Shown here in pieces: positions 24,765 through 39,700 of a stretch of 64,000 nucleotides of DNA; position 1 is the stretch's first letter; every line of letters begins with the position of its first letter. A program made the position numbers and the translations under genes. Below the pieces are notes generated by a model. It was not told the origin of the DNA and searched no databases. It worked only from the letters and a program-made list of their open reading frames with translations. Source of the stretch: Tetranychus cinnabarinus (lineage: Eukaryota > Arthropoda > Arachnida > Trombidiformes > Tetranychidae); the NCBI GenBank assembly GCA_022266195.1, contig WHVY01000001.1, forward strand, positions 310,001 to 374,000, read 5' to 3'.

Positions 24765-27700
24765 CTGATTGAATCGAATGGAAAGAGAATTAATATTTCA
24801 AATCATTATTTCACTTTTGTAACTAACTCACCAGCAAGAAGGAACAAGATTTGATTAACGCTTCGAAGTTTGTTTGACCATTCAGAATACAGTGAAACGT
24901 ACAAAAATAACAATCTTTGAGCATGAAAAGGAGTCCAACAAATGGTAAACGCAATCACAATTGCCACTGAAATAACAAGCAAAACAATATTAAGAGTTGA
25001 CTGAAAATTTTTACCATCATGAATCAGGCTAAACTGTCATGATGCATCAAAGTGTTAAGTCTCAGTGTGTTTCATTTGAAGTCTTAATATTTCAAGTTTT
25101 CTTCTACAATGAAAATTGCATTTCAACAGTTATCTGTTCATACACAAATAAGTTTCATAGAATATGAAAATTATTGATTGAAAAGAGTTGAAGAGCTTTT
25201 TGGAAAGTCAAACAATCGATCAATAACAGGGTCAAAGATTTCATGGATTGACGTTTGTAAACTTCAAGTACAATCGCATTTGAATAAATGTTCAGCATTG
25301 AACTAACTATACTCAAATCTCATTGCGCATTTTGATATTAAAACTCAATTAACTTTTTAGCCTCATTATTGATCATAATTTAACAAGTTTTGATTCAAAA
25401 TTGTCAATTGCTAAATGAAGAACCAAATCAAACTTTAAATAATTCAATTAATGTTCCAATCAAACTCTATGCTTTCGAAAATTCTAAACCATTTGCCATC
25501 GGAAAAAATCATGTTAATTAGTACGAAAAAATACTCTAAACTCGCTTATTACGGTAGTTTAGTCGCGAAAAGCCTTAAGGATAAAAAGCAAAGACTCGAA
25601 AGCAAAGAAACAGTTTACCTTGGAAGAAGTTTTTCTGACTAAAAAAAGGAAGAATCGCAATTCTGGAAAATACTCACAACAGCGATGATTTCATGATTAA
25701 GATGATGAACAACAGTTGATTGTAGATGTGAATGAAATGCTAATCAATCGCTTATTACAGCTTATTACATTATGTTACCTTCAAGGTTCAATTACCACTA
25801 ACAGCTGCTATGAGAACTGGTCTAATCTATCAATGGCTTTTACTTCAAGTGGCCTTTGTTTATGTTGATTTTGCGCTTTGATAACTCAATGTAACTTGCA
25901 AGTCAATTGATTTTATTACTTGCAGGCATCTAATTGTTAGATTAGCAAAGATTCGTAATAAACTGTGTAATATTGTCTAAGAGTCTCTTTAAGAGGTTAA
26001 AAGTGAACAATTACAATTGCAGTCAATGCCTTCTGGGCCAGTCTAGAGTCTATCGATTTTGACTCATGAAATTTGGTTCCTGACTTGGAAACAAATCTGA
26101 AAAGTTTCAATGTTTTGAGAAGCAATTATTCTGGTGAAATATGAAAACATTGAGATGACCAAACACTTGCTATTGGCACAAAACTTACCTAATAATCTGA
26201 TGACAATTTTTCGCGATTGCATGATTTTACGAGAACAACGTTGATCGTTCAGATGAATATCAATGTTTCCAATGGGATCAAGGCGAGTAGCTTTTTTAAG
26301 TGTAATGGCAATAAAATAGTAGAGAAGACAGATTATCAAAAGTGGAAAGATGAAGAAGATGATTGTTGAAGTTAACATGATTGTTTCCCATGTTCTGTCT
26401 GGATCATTGAAAGGTAATCCACACCAGGCTGACTCGATTAAAGGTTCATCATCAAGATAAAGGTAATTGATTCGAGTGTACAGAGCCAATGGGACAGCAC
26501 CAAGTAGACCAAGTAACCAGATTAAGACAGTGTTACGAGTAAATCGATTGCGAGTTGAGCTGCTCGAGTTTATGTTTGGTGGCGGAGTTTTCGGTGAACC
26601 ACAAATGGCCGAATATCGCTCCAATGTAAAGGCCACCAAAGTCAATATGGAGGCGTTTGCTGTCGTCTCGGGAATCAACACCTTCAATAGACATGGAAGT
26701 CCACCCAATTCCCATGGATACTGATGCCAGAGTTGATAAAGTTCCAATGGCATTGCTAATGCAATTTAAGCAAAATTAATAATTAATACCAACTGATAAA
26801 TTTCTTTCTTTCACAATTCTTTCAAAGAAAAGTGTTCATTGAATTATTGATCATCTCCATTTTAATCATTCTTATTTTGGTTTCGAAATGTTGGACAACT
26901 CGACAAGTTATCTCTTGAAACTCTAAAATCGATTGAAAATTAATTACAATTAGCATTCAAAGCTAACATTAAATAGGTTCATTTATTATTAAAGAATCTA
27001 TTTTTAACTGTAAGCTGATTCCGAAGCTCAAATGTCTGAGAAAGTTATTTTACAAATATCTTAACACTATTACCTTAATGTTTCCAGCATAAATGATTAT
27101 CTTAACAACAAAGGAATTAAGCTTTACGTAAATAGCCAGACTGCATTGAATCAAATATTAATTGTGAGTAAATTCAATTAAATTTGATTATTTATTGATC
27201 GAACCTGCAACAATTTCTAGAACATTAATATTCATCATTCAATTTCCGTTGAAAGGCAGCAAATGAGTCGAAATAGCAACTTCAACTCACAAGTGAAGTT
27301 CATTAAAATCTCATTAAAAATTGTGTTCTACTAATTCAATTTCAAGGCAAATTTCGATTCTTTGGCCAAAACTAAGTTCACAAAATATGAATCCAATTAT
27401 TCGAAAATTAATTGAATTAGAATAATTATTGACAGAAAACTTTTCTATTATCGAATAACCAAATCGATTAAAAATTCCAAGACTTTTCATTCTCAACCCA
27501 ATCCTTCCAATTCGTCAAACGAATTTAACTTCCATAAAATTTTTACCATTAAAACGAAAAAGAATAAAATACAGAATGCAAGATAAAAGCGATTTTCCAA
27601 GGAATAATATTCATCGCCTATCGATATCATGTTGGATGAAAAGCATGAAACTGAATAATCGATATAATAACATATCAATCACAATAAATAAACATCCAAA

Positions 27701-30700
27701 TGACACATTGGGAACAGAATTATAAGCTTTACCATTTACGATAATAACATGTTATTAAAGCAGCATTAGGCTCAAATCTGAGCAAACTTATTCAATCTGA
27801 ATTTCTGCAACAATGATGAACATGGAACAGAGAAAAAAAGTTGATACAAAATTGCATTCATTACTAAACAAAAGGTTGACAAAATTTTTCACGCAATGAT
27901 TAGTAAACTTGAATTCGTATTAAGAATGCTTCAATTTGTGTAAAACTAATCAATCATAATTAATGACGAAAACTCCAGACTCTGAACATTTCACATTTGG
28001 ATTCACCTTTTGTTCCAATTTCGTCTCTTCCATCAACCAATTAGGAAACCAGAAAACCAAGTCTAGTTAATCATGAAAACATTTTAATCACTTTTTCACT
28101 CAAAATATTACGGTGGAAAAAATTCGAGAAAAAATGAGAAAATTCGAAAAAAGCAAATTCAATTGACCGCTAATCTTTCAAGTCAGTTGATGTAAACATT
28201 GAAAGATTATCATGAAAGTCAATAAAGCCATAAGTTGTGATTAATCGCAATATGAGTTATCAAGCTGGGAGTGTAACTTCGTTGGAGTTTTACCTCCCAA
28301 TGAAACGCACAAATTGAATGGAATTCAATTAGTTTCGAAAATTTTGTTTTCATTTGTTGGCATAAGAAAAGGTATTTTTGTCTTTTCTGTTCAATTAAGA
28401 GCTGAAATTGAAACTGAATCCAATTAAATTTAAAGTTGACTTGAACATTGAAAACATTTTGTTTTACGCTTCTTCGTCTTATGATTGCATATAAATTTCA
28501 TTAGAACAACAATTTATATCCATTTTGAATCTTCCATCACATTTATTGTTGCTCTTCTTTTCATCTTCTTCTTCCTCCTTCTTTATCCTGATATAACCAA
28601 ATAAATTGTGCCCACATTAACAAGACGATGATAATGATGATCATGATCATCAAGAAACATTAACAATGGAACAAGTTAACAGTATAAATCAGGAAAAAGT
28701 CATATTTCATGTTGGAAGAATGTTTTCCAACTCTAATTGCATTATGCAGTGCAATTGAAGTTCATCGAAACATTAATAGTAAATGCGTCAACATTCAATT
28801 CATGGATTGAAAGCCATTGTTATCACAGAATTAGATTGCGATTGAAACTGAAGAAAAGTAAAAGAAAAATTGGAAAAACAATTTCAATCATTCAACACTT
28901 CACTTCATCATTCATTTCAATTGATATTGTTAACAATAATTGACGCTCTAAAGTTCGGCCCAATAATTTCATTAAAAAAACCTTCAACTTGAAATGATAT
29001 TCAACGTTTGAATGTCAAGTATTTTCAGTTCAACAATCAGATAAAGAGAAAAATTCAATTCAATTCAGTTCTGTGCAAAGATCATAATCAATGTCTAGTA
29101 AACTATGCATCGACAAACCATAAACTTCAGATCGAAAGATTATTTCTTTCACGATCAAGAATCGTTTCAACGATCGAATGATTGAGGCTAGTTTTAAAGG
29201 AATTTTTGAAGTTCTTTTTATCCGGTCATTTGCCTTTTCGTTCAATAAGATGTTTTACAGTTGAATTTTCGATTCGAGTTCATGGATTAAAAGTGATGTT
29301 GATTGTTGAAATGAAATGTTGTGGTTTTGTCAAAAAGAAAATATTTTTTTGTTTTCTTATCAGTTTATTCAAATTTGAAAAGAGACTGAATGAGCTTCAT
29401 GTTCATGGTACAGCTAATCAAGATGTTACGAAAAATCAGAGAATTTTGTTTCTTTGTTCATTCTAATTGGACCGCAAAATGACCTGCAAAAGAACAAAAT
29501 AAGAAGATAAATCTGAATAAGAATGGAAAATATGATTCTCTTACAGCTTCCACTTTTCCTTCCCAGTGCATCATTATCATTCTCATACGCATCAAGAGAT
29601 AAAAGAACTTTTTTATCTCTTTTCTTACCTCAGTAAATATTTATTGGGCAAACAATAAAACTCCAATCTGGTTAAATGATAAATGTTGCTGTTTCACCAA
29701 ACCATTTGGATAAAAACAAGAAGAAGAAAATGTTCGTCATTTTGTTCGCTTTTCCATGCAAATGTTCAAAAAGCGAAAAGAAAAGTTTCCAAAAGCATTT
29801 CAACAATAATCTCATAACAACTGAAACTGGCCAAAATGGAAATTCGAAAACAGCAAATTCATATAAATTGTCGAGTAAGAATTGGATAAAAGCAAGAATC
29901 AATTGATAATAAAAGCTCAATCAGGTTGGAGAAGAAAATGTTATTTACTTTTTTCTCATTTCATCCAAATTATTCAAGCAAACAGGCTAATCTGATAAAC
30001 TACAAACCAATTGGTTTCATAGAAAATCTTCTTCCTGTTCTCACCATTCCAATGCTGAACGAGACATGAACTGACCCTGGCCTAAAAAGGATATCAACTA
30101 TTCCTTAACTTGTTGACTTATCAAGATTAAGTTGAGAAGAAAAAGTTATGAAAAAAAGACGAAAATGAGGACAAACAAGAATAACAATATCCAGTTGGTT
30201 GATTCATGGTCTTGTGGTCATCAGATTATTCATTATCACTCGAGATTAGCTCAACTGTCGATGATAAATGATCTCTTAATGAGCAATGGAAAAAATGAAA
30301 ATGAACAAAAGCGTAAACCAAACAAGACTCGAATTTTCAACGGAAACACAAATTTAGGTCAAGGAGTTTAAGTCAACTTTTCATGTTGACTCAAGATGTT
30401 ATGAAGAAGCACTTTAATACAATAATAAAACGACCATTTGACAGTTTACAGTTGATTCCAGTTATTCAATCCTTTCTCATTCCCAGTTCCTGTTATTCAT
30501 TCCCTGATAATTTCGTCTATTCAGTGAGAGAAGAAGAAACAGAAAAAAGACAAAAACTTGAAACATTTTCATTTCTTTTTATCCTGTTTTCATTCCATTC
30601 TCCTCGCTACTGATTTCATCTGTTGTCCAGACTCGATCAGCTTCCTTGACCCTCCAAGACAAACATTTGATTTATATTTGCTTGAGTATCAATGTTAGTA

Positions 30701-33700
30701 AACAACTTTTCACAGAAACCAAAAATTCTATTGAAAATCAGACTTGATTGATAATCTGAATAGTCTGCACTTTTGATGAAGTTTCCTGGAAATTGACAAA
30801 ATTTATTTCTTCGGTTAACAACGATTAACAAAATTGAACCATTAACCTTTCCTGATTGGTGATAAAGCTTTAATTATTATGATTGCCATAGTTACTATTA
30901 TCATGTTGCAGAACTAAATTGATGAGTGTAAATAGTTGAGTTAATTTCATTCACCTTTACATTATAGCCTTCATTTTAATGAGTAAATTAAGCTTCGAAG
31001 CTGGTTTACGCGTAATTTATGATTACCTTTGGATTAATTTGAAATCGATATTTAAACTGTTGGAAGGCAGAGTGAATTTTGATTGCCAGTTAAAGTATTC
31101 ATGAAATCCACATGAACACTTTAACCATCAACAAAAAGCATTATCCCTTGCCTTTGGATAGACATTTTCCTTCTCTTTATTTCTTCAATTTAATCTCACA
31201 ATTATTGCATGTCTTGGTCAATTAACAATATTGTGCTAAGACTTTTGGCTTTGGATAAGAAAAAATATCAAAGACGATGAAATTCCAAGTTTTTTTTTTC
31301 ATCAAGCTTACAATCTCGTTAAGCCAAGAGTAACGTTCAATTTGCATGTTGCATATGATTATGTTCATTATTTTCATGTTATGCTTTTATGTTTACCCTG
31401 AAATGTTTCTTCTCAAGGTAAGTTGATGAACTTGCAAGCTTGTGAGCAAACCAGATTCTGCATTTCCAATGTAACCAGACACAATTTTTGTTGCTTTTCA
31501 ATCACTTGATATTCGTTGCGAACAACTAAAAAAGGAAAATTTTCACTCTTTTCATTCGGAAAAGGTTAAAATGATCACAAAACAAGAAGATTGAATGCTG
31601 AACTAGATTATGATCAAATAAATGAAAGACTCGCAAACGAAATTGAAAACGGACTTGGAGTTTAACTATCAATAGAAATGAATGTTTCTTTTATTCCTTG
31701 CTTTAATGCATTACAAGAGTAAGGTTGCAACTATCGTTGGATATCGAAGAGTAAATGATTGAATGGAAGAATCATAATGGCTAAATATTTACAGTTATAA
31801 TGCGAATGCAATTGTCGATTGGGATTCTTAAAACAGAATGAACTTCGTCTGTTAGTTGAAATCCAATGTTTATGACTCAATTTTATTTAGAAACACTTTT
31901 GCTGCTTTCCGCTGAGACTTTCGACTGTTTCTTAGTTGCTATTTCAAATAGTTTTCGCTCATTTTGCTCATGTTCAAATGCTCATTTACTCTCAATAATT
32001 TTAAGTTTATTAGTTGATCTTTTCTCCAATTTTATTATGAAAAGCTTCAATTTTCGTCCTCAGTTCAAGTTATTAACAATTTTACAAGAATTAACTTCTA
32101 ACATTCTTGAGCAAAGAGCCTTTTGTTCCAGAATCTAATTTGAAATCATAATTTCTCGTGAATGTAGCTCATTCATAGTTGAAGTTTTTTATTACAAAAC
32201 ATTGAAAATGAGGTGAAAAAATGAATAAATGAATAAATTTTAACCTTAAGTGTTCATTTAAAAACATGAAGTTACTATTTCTCTAGATTATAACATTAAC
32301 AAGTATAATATGAATAGCAAAGCGATGAGGTTGAAACATTTTCTTACCAATAAAAGTATCTTTTGATGTATTACAATATTTCGCTTTCAATGTTTTCTTA
32401 ACACACTTTTATGCATTTACAGTGGTCAAGGATACTCTTGTGGTCAAGAAAAAGTAGCGAAAAAAGGTGAATTCGAAAGTTGAATCTAAAATTTTCTGCT
32501 ACAATCAAGTAAATGCAACTACTGAATGACCAAATTCACCTTAAAACACTTGCATTTAAATGCAAACAGAACTGATTAAGATTCATTCACTGCTCTTCTT
32601 TTCCAGTTGATTTAGTGTCTTTTCCAACGTATTGCATCTAATGGTTTCAACTGATGGGAAAAGTTCAAGTTCAATGTCAATGAACTTAAATTTGTTGATC
32701 TCTTTATACTCTTAGTTAACTCTCTAGTTTCCTCTGATTAATGATTTAACTGGATTTTAGATTTTACTGTAAATCAGTTGATTAATGGCAAAAAGAAATC
32801 AAATCTAATTTCTTCAGCATTCAACCTAAAGTCGCATTTCGTGGACAAAAACTCTGCGCTTTATGATTTTACGACTTACAAATCAACCTTTTGTTCAGCT
32901 AAAACTAAATAAATATTCGTTTGGAGCTAAATGCTTCCAAGTTTTATGGTTTTAATTGGAGTCAATGAAATGATTGTTGCAAAGGTTTGGGTTAAAAAAG
33001 CAAAAAGTCAATACTAATTGAATTTATCGAAGAGTCGAAACTCATTTCACTGTTGAACCAACTTTTATTCAATTTAATGTATCAATTCAGTGCGAACAAT
33101 ATTGAACAAAATTTGTTGCTTCTCTTGATTGTCATAAACTTGACACAACAATAAAGTCGAAAGTGGGAATTTCGAAGCTTTAGTCTCTCGAGATTCCAGT
33201 CAGAATGGATGAATTTTAGATATATTTAGATGGACGAAGCTAATTGATTTGAATTAACCTTTATTTGGGTTACATTTTTACGCATTAAATCTTTATAAGT
33301 ATGTAAACATAAAGATTTAAGGTAAAGCAAAAGATTTGGTGATGAAAGATAACATTGTCAAGCTCAATTGTCCAATAAATTGATAGTAGCTGAGTCCAAT
33401 TTAATGAAAATTTTAATGTTTTTCTTTCATAACAAAATTGGACAAAAGTAATACAATATCGAGCAATTAGCTGACAATCGTTTGAAGAGCAGCAAAACAA
33501 GATCAAATTGAAATTGGTGAAACGGAAACAATAAAGATTTTAGTTTTGCTGCTTATTTGATCTGATTATTGATGAGGCAGAGATTCTGGGAAAACTGTAT
33601 TGACAACCTGAAACTGAATACATCTCAGTTTGTTTCTTGAATAACATCTCATGGGAAACTGGAAGTAGGAAAATGTTGCTCTTTACACCTTTTCCACCTC

Positions 33701-36700
33701 TTCAGCTAAAAGGATAAAAAATCTTTATGGGTTCGATTGTCAAAGAAAACTAATTCGCTATAAAAAACATCTTTTTGATAACTTCCTCGTCTAGAACCAG
33801 AAGAACCGAAATTCAAGCCGAATTATCTTTCAGGTTCCAGTTGAAATCTGACTAACTAGACGTAATAAAAAAACAGCCAACTTCCATTTACTTGCAATTT
33901 CCTTGTTAACACGATTTCTTATGAATCTTGCATAATTGCATTCGAAATATTTACTCATTAAAAGCTCAAGCTTGTCATCTTAACTCATACCTTGAAGACA
34001 ATCAAAGTCATTTTGCTAGAAGTTCAGATTCTTAGAGATTGTTATTAAAGCACAATTAATAGTCAACTTTGAAATTCTGTTGACGAAGTTCAGTAAAGAC
34101 TTTGTCATTAAAAGTTGTGAATAAGTGAGTTTAAGAATCTGTTATTGCTTTATATTTTTGATCTATTTTTATGTTTATCTGTTTATTTCTTGTTTTTCAT
34201 TCGATATTCAAACTTGGCCTTTAAAGCAAATTTTCTCGACTTTGGAGTACAATGAAAAGATGATAATCGTTGAGCAAATGGACTTGGAATGAATAGCTTC
34301 CTTCTGATGGAAGTTGTTGTTATTTATTTACTATCATTTGTCTACTCTGTTACTCTTGCTTCTGGTTATATTTGAAAACTGCTTTTTCTTGGAACACAAT
34401 TTCATTGAGAAATAAAAAAGTGCAACATTTTTCATTCGTTTTTTTTTCTTTTCCATTGAATTTAATCATTTCATGTTCACATTTTCTTGCCTGGAATTTT
34501 AACAGTGCCTATGAAGAGATTATTTCCAATGGTTTCAAATGAATTCACTGAGAAAAGGGAAAAGTTATTCTGAAGAGAATTTCCCAGGAAAAGAAAATTT
34601 TTACCTTTTCTTTATTTCTCCCATTTCAAATGAATTCTCAATTTTAAAAGTTGAATCTCAGTTCATTGATGAAGTTAAAGTTGAAGTTTAGACAAAGTAA
34701 CTTTTCGAATTGTGTTTTTATTAGAAAATGCTGTAAAAGTCATTCAATTAACATGGGAATTAAATGTTATTCAAGATGAAGTTCAGCTGCAACATGAATG
34801 ATAATAGATTGTCAAGTTAATGTTATTTTGCTTCGAGCAAAAGTTAATGAGAAAACATGAAAATGCAAGAATTTTGATTAATGTCTTTGCTTGGGATAAA
34901 AAAAAATTCATGATAATAATCGTTCATCTCTCAGTTTCCATGAACATCTCTTTTTACAAAACAAAAGGATTGCAATCAATAGATCTGTTCCATTCAAAGA
35001 CTCAACCTGAATAAGCATAAGGCTTCTGAGTTTCATGTCAACAGAATAAACTTGTTATCATTGAATGGACAATCACGATTAAAATGAAACAATTGAATCT
35101 CTTATTTAATCTCGATTCAATTTCTTTAATCCAAAATGATAATTGGAACTCCCTGTTTGATGCAGCAAAAAAACAAAAACGAATTTAACTTTTCTTTGGA
35201 TTTTCACACTTTAATCGATTCTGTGTTTATATTGAGATTACAAGTGTAAAATTAAATTGTGAGTTCTAAGAGTAAAACTCAGTTCAACTCCAAGTTGTTA
35301 CGTCAATGATGAATTCTCATCATGAGTGAAACCTCATTGATTCATTGAGGAAGTGAATGTTGAAGAGTTAATTAAAGGTAACTCACCTTCATTGTTTTCA
35401 ACTAAACCTTTAAAGAGTTCAACTGAACCTATTATTAGCATTCAAGTTTTGTCATAAGTTTTGTTATTGGATTAACCGAGTTAACCATGATTGAGCATTT
35501 CCTTTGATTCGATAGTTGCAACAAAATCATTAATTTCGATTAAAAGCTCTTCTAATTAGTTTAAGATGCTTTGTAAATGGACATTGTTTTTAAACAAATG
35601 AATTTCGTTAATTGTTTCGTTAATTCAATTTTCATTGACGTTCATCCAAAAAATAGACTTTGTGTATTCATTTGATTCTTGATTCAAAAAGGAAGAAGAA
35701 AAAATTTCATTTCTTTCCATTTGATTTGAACGAATTGTCCAAAGTAAAAAAGTTGATATTATCACATTTATCATGATGATTTAATGATTTAGAACATCTT
35801 AAGAGCGACAAAATGTTCTCAACATTTCAACTTTTCCTGTAATGATTAGAAAAAAAATTCTATTTTTTAATGGGTTTCCATTTTCTGTTTTCATCAAAAA
35901 CAAAAGCAAAGCAATCATGATATGAAAGATTTGATCAATTCTGTAACATTTTAGTTCAAACTCGAAACTTTTGCCATTAAGTTGAAGACAAAAGACTAAA
36001 AGTTTAATGTAAATCAACTTGTTATTGGACAACTTTTGGGTTGCTGAATGAGGAAAATGAAATAATCAGATTCTTTGATTGCTAATGAAACTCCTACGAG
36101 ACTGAAAAACATGACAACAATCGAACTCGTAGAAATAATAAACTGAATGAATTAACTTTTCGCAAAATGAAAGATATTCTGAAAGAATAGACTCAATAGA
36201 AATAAATCTATTTTTATTTCATGTTTACCCAAATGTGAGAGAAGAACAATAAATTCTGAATTGTATCGACAATATTTAAGGAAATTATTACAATCAATTA
36301 CAAATCAATTAATTGAATTGCAATATTCTTGTTACAATACAATCACATCATTCAATGGTTGGTTGGTTCGTGTCTTTATTTTGGTAATTTTGTTAATATT
36401 TATCATCTATTGACATGATTCCAATATCTGTTTGTCTTGTTGCGAAAAAAATTAGTTTCAATGATCATGTAGCAATAATGAATCAATTATGTTGAGGCAA
36501 GAAAAGAGGAAAAGCAAATGTAATGGAACATGTTTTTTTCCTTCCTTTGATCAACTCATTCATTCGCTATTTAGGTTAAATTAACTGATGATTCAACATG
36601 TAACTTCATCTTTCAATCAACACAATCACCTTTCGAGTTGCATTAATAGCGATTGAAACATGTCAACGGAATATATCTTTGCTTAGTAAATATAGAATGT

Positions 36701-39700
36701 TCAAATCTGGTTCTACACAAAATGCAATCCAAATTTGAACTTTGAAAAGAATCAGACTGTCGATCAGAGAAATTCGCCAAAATAGTTTAGTTCTTATATT
36801 CAGAAATGTCCATTAGGTTGCAACTCCCAACTCGAAAATCAAAGTTTTTGACCTCATCCAGCAATTAACCATAACTTTATCAAACTAAAATAAATGCCTT
36901 ACATTGCTTTAGAATACGGATTCTGTTTTTTCATCAACCCTGTTAGAACATGGTTTTCTCAGAAAACTGAATTCCTTGAAAGCTACAACTATTTTGCGTC
37001 ACTGAAGTCGAATCTTGGTCTTAGAATTTCTTTCAGAACCTTTTCCATTTAGGTAAAATTTAGCTGAATTTGTTTTAATGATGTTCGGTTGATGGTTAAT
37101 CTTGCACAGCTAACTTGATCTGAGAAGGAGAAAACACTATTTTACATTGTTTCGTGAAAATCTTCACCAATAAGATTCTGTCTACATTCAACTTGAAACA
37201 TCGAAAATTCGACATTTTTCAGGCAACAATATTCTTCGGCTTTTAACAAAGTCTTGCCTTGATGTTAGTTTGGTGCAAACTCCTTCAGACTGGTAATTAT
37301 AATGATTCATACACAAGCATTTCATGTATTTAATGACTTTTCTCATCTTCAGTAATCAACTGTGAAACGCTTCAGGACGAATTTCATTCTCAATTTTTCT
37401 TTTCCTTTCTTTCATACAGAAAGTAACCATTTAATTGGAAAGAACCAAAAATTCTAGAAAAGATAAAAATTGAAGTAATGGAAGATGAGAGAATGCGATA
37501 TCTAGCGTGCAGATGAAATGCTATTAAATTCGCAATTTTTTCCAACTATTGAAGTTACAAAAATCGTTGACTTATGAGCCTGGAAAAACTTGGATTATTT
37601 GTTTGATAATAATTTGGTGAGAATTTGTTTTCAGAAGAAAAGTCAAGTTTCATCTTTTGAAGAGTTTCCATTGATTTATACTTGAAGATGTAACTGTTTG
37701 ATCATTGTTCAGACTCTAATCTGAATAAATAACTCGAAGAATGATATCAATATCAAGCCTTGATTTTACAACAAGAAAGTTCGTTCATCGTTTCAGCAAA
37801 TATTATCATTACGATAGAAACCAACAACTTTGTTCTGAAGCTCATTTCGCTTCATCATGTTTCTTCCTGGTAACGTAACTTCACTAAACTCGCTGTTGGC
37901 CAAGATTAAGGTTAATCTTTGGCTCTTTTCTCATCTTCATCATCTCAAGGTTTTCTAATTTTCATCTCAATCTCACACAATTGACAAACATTTTTGGATG
38001 CAATCCAAGGAAATAAAGTTTAATATAAGTCAAAGTGAAACCAGATAAATAGGTTCGAGTGATGATGAGAAGGGAATGAAAATGATGATAGTAATGATAA
38101 TGTTGAGAGTAAAGTTAATCTTGAAGATGGCGAGAAAAATGATTCCATGAAAGAAAAGTAAATGAAGATGGCGATAAACAAAGAGTATGACATTGGAATG
38201 GCGAGAGAACCATTTTTAATTAAGATTACCATGAATAACAAGAATATTAATCAATGGAAATGAAAGTAAATTGAATTTGAATAAACAGAAAATCAATAAT
38301 CGTGAAAATTTCGATCAACTTTTAGCCATTCATTAAGCACGAAAAGAAGAGAAAAATGTTTCCAGTTTTACTTCTGCCAAGCTTGGCTCAATTACAATGT
38401 TAATCAAATTGATTGATCATCTAATTAACTGTTAATCTTAGGTAAAAGAAACAAAGTTAATGATTCATTAACAATTTTACTTTTAATTAATCACAATTAA
38501 CTTGAAAAGGTTACATTTATTATCAGGCTGATTCATTGATTGACTCAATGAGACATCAAATAATTGAGTCACTTCTGGAGCTTCAATAGCTGATTTTCTC
38601 AATGCTCCGAGTCTCGACTTTAACAAGAAATTTTATTCCACTGATTATTTATAGATTTTTCAGATCAAATGAACATTTTTAGTTGAACTGCTCTTGAAAT
38701 TAGAACTATTTTGCCGTTTCTTTTCGATTTTTTTGCAAAGCCAATTTCATTTGAAACTTTAGGGAAAAATTCGATTTTCTTTCCAAAAAAGGTTCAAAAA
38801 TTTTGAGCTGATTGATGAGACTTTATTAGAAAAATCAATTTCATGATTAATTCGAGATTGAATTGAGTTAAATTTTTTTCGATTAACTATTCAAACTATT
38901 CAACTTTTTTTTGTCGATATTTTTATCCAGAAATGTGATATGAGCGAAGTTTCGACTGATTTCTAGGTAATTTTAAGCTGTAGTTTAGTTTGAAGGGAAA
39001 AGGTGGGAAATCATGAAAGCTGATTCATTTACAGGAAAAGTTTCTCACGAAGCCTCGTTTTTTAAGCCAAAATACTAGAAATGCAAGCGGCTTAAGGTAA
39101 CAGGTTTAGAAGTATTTTGTTGTTAATGGCTTGCAGATGAGTTGCTGAGTTGATTGGATCAAAGATCAAGTGCTTTCGATTTGAAAACTGAGTCGTTCAA
39201 AGAATCAGATGTCACTTTGCAAAGGACAGTTTCAGGTTGAAACCATTTGCCATTTGGTTTGAAGAAGCTCATTTAAGAGACTTTCTTGTCTTTTCAAGTT
39301 ACCTTTTCATTATTTTAAAAGGATTAAAGGCTTTTCAACTTTTAACTCTCTACTGTTAAGCCTAAAAAAGGTAATCCATTGAAACCGCTTTATTTACCTG
39401 AAACTGATTCGAATTTGCAAATTGATTAATGTGGGAACGCTCACCTATTTAAAAGCGACTTTTGTATTTTGAAAGTTAAATTTTTTGAAAGGCATTAAGA
39501 GAAAGTTTAAAGCTTAGGAATGAGCCAATTGCACAGAACTGGATGAATTGAAGTTTAAAGAGCAATAAAGTTAAGAGGGTGAACGTGACAAGAAATACAG
39601 TTTCAGTTACTAAAAATGTGCTCATTAACTCATCTGTTCAAAAGTTCAAGACGGAAGATTAGAAGTTGAAGAAAGGCTTTGGACAATAATTTTGAGCAAT

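Noticed and set aside
26467..26724. + strand open frame of 85 codons
   Set aside because: It is the antisense shadow of receptor exon 3, which has clear receptor motifs on the other strand.
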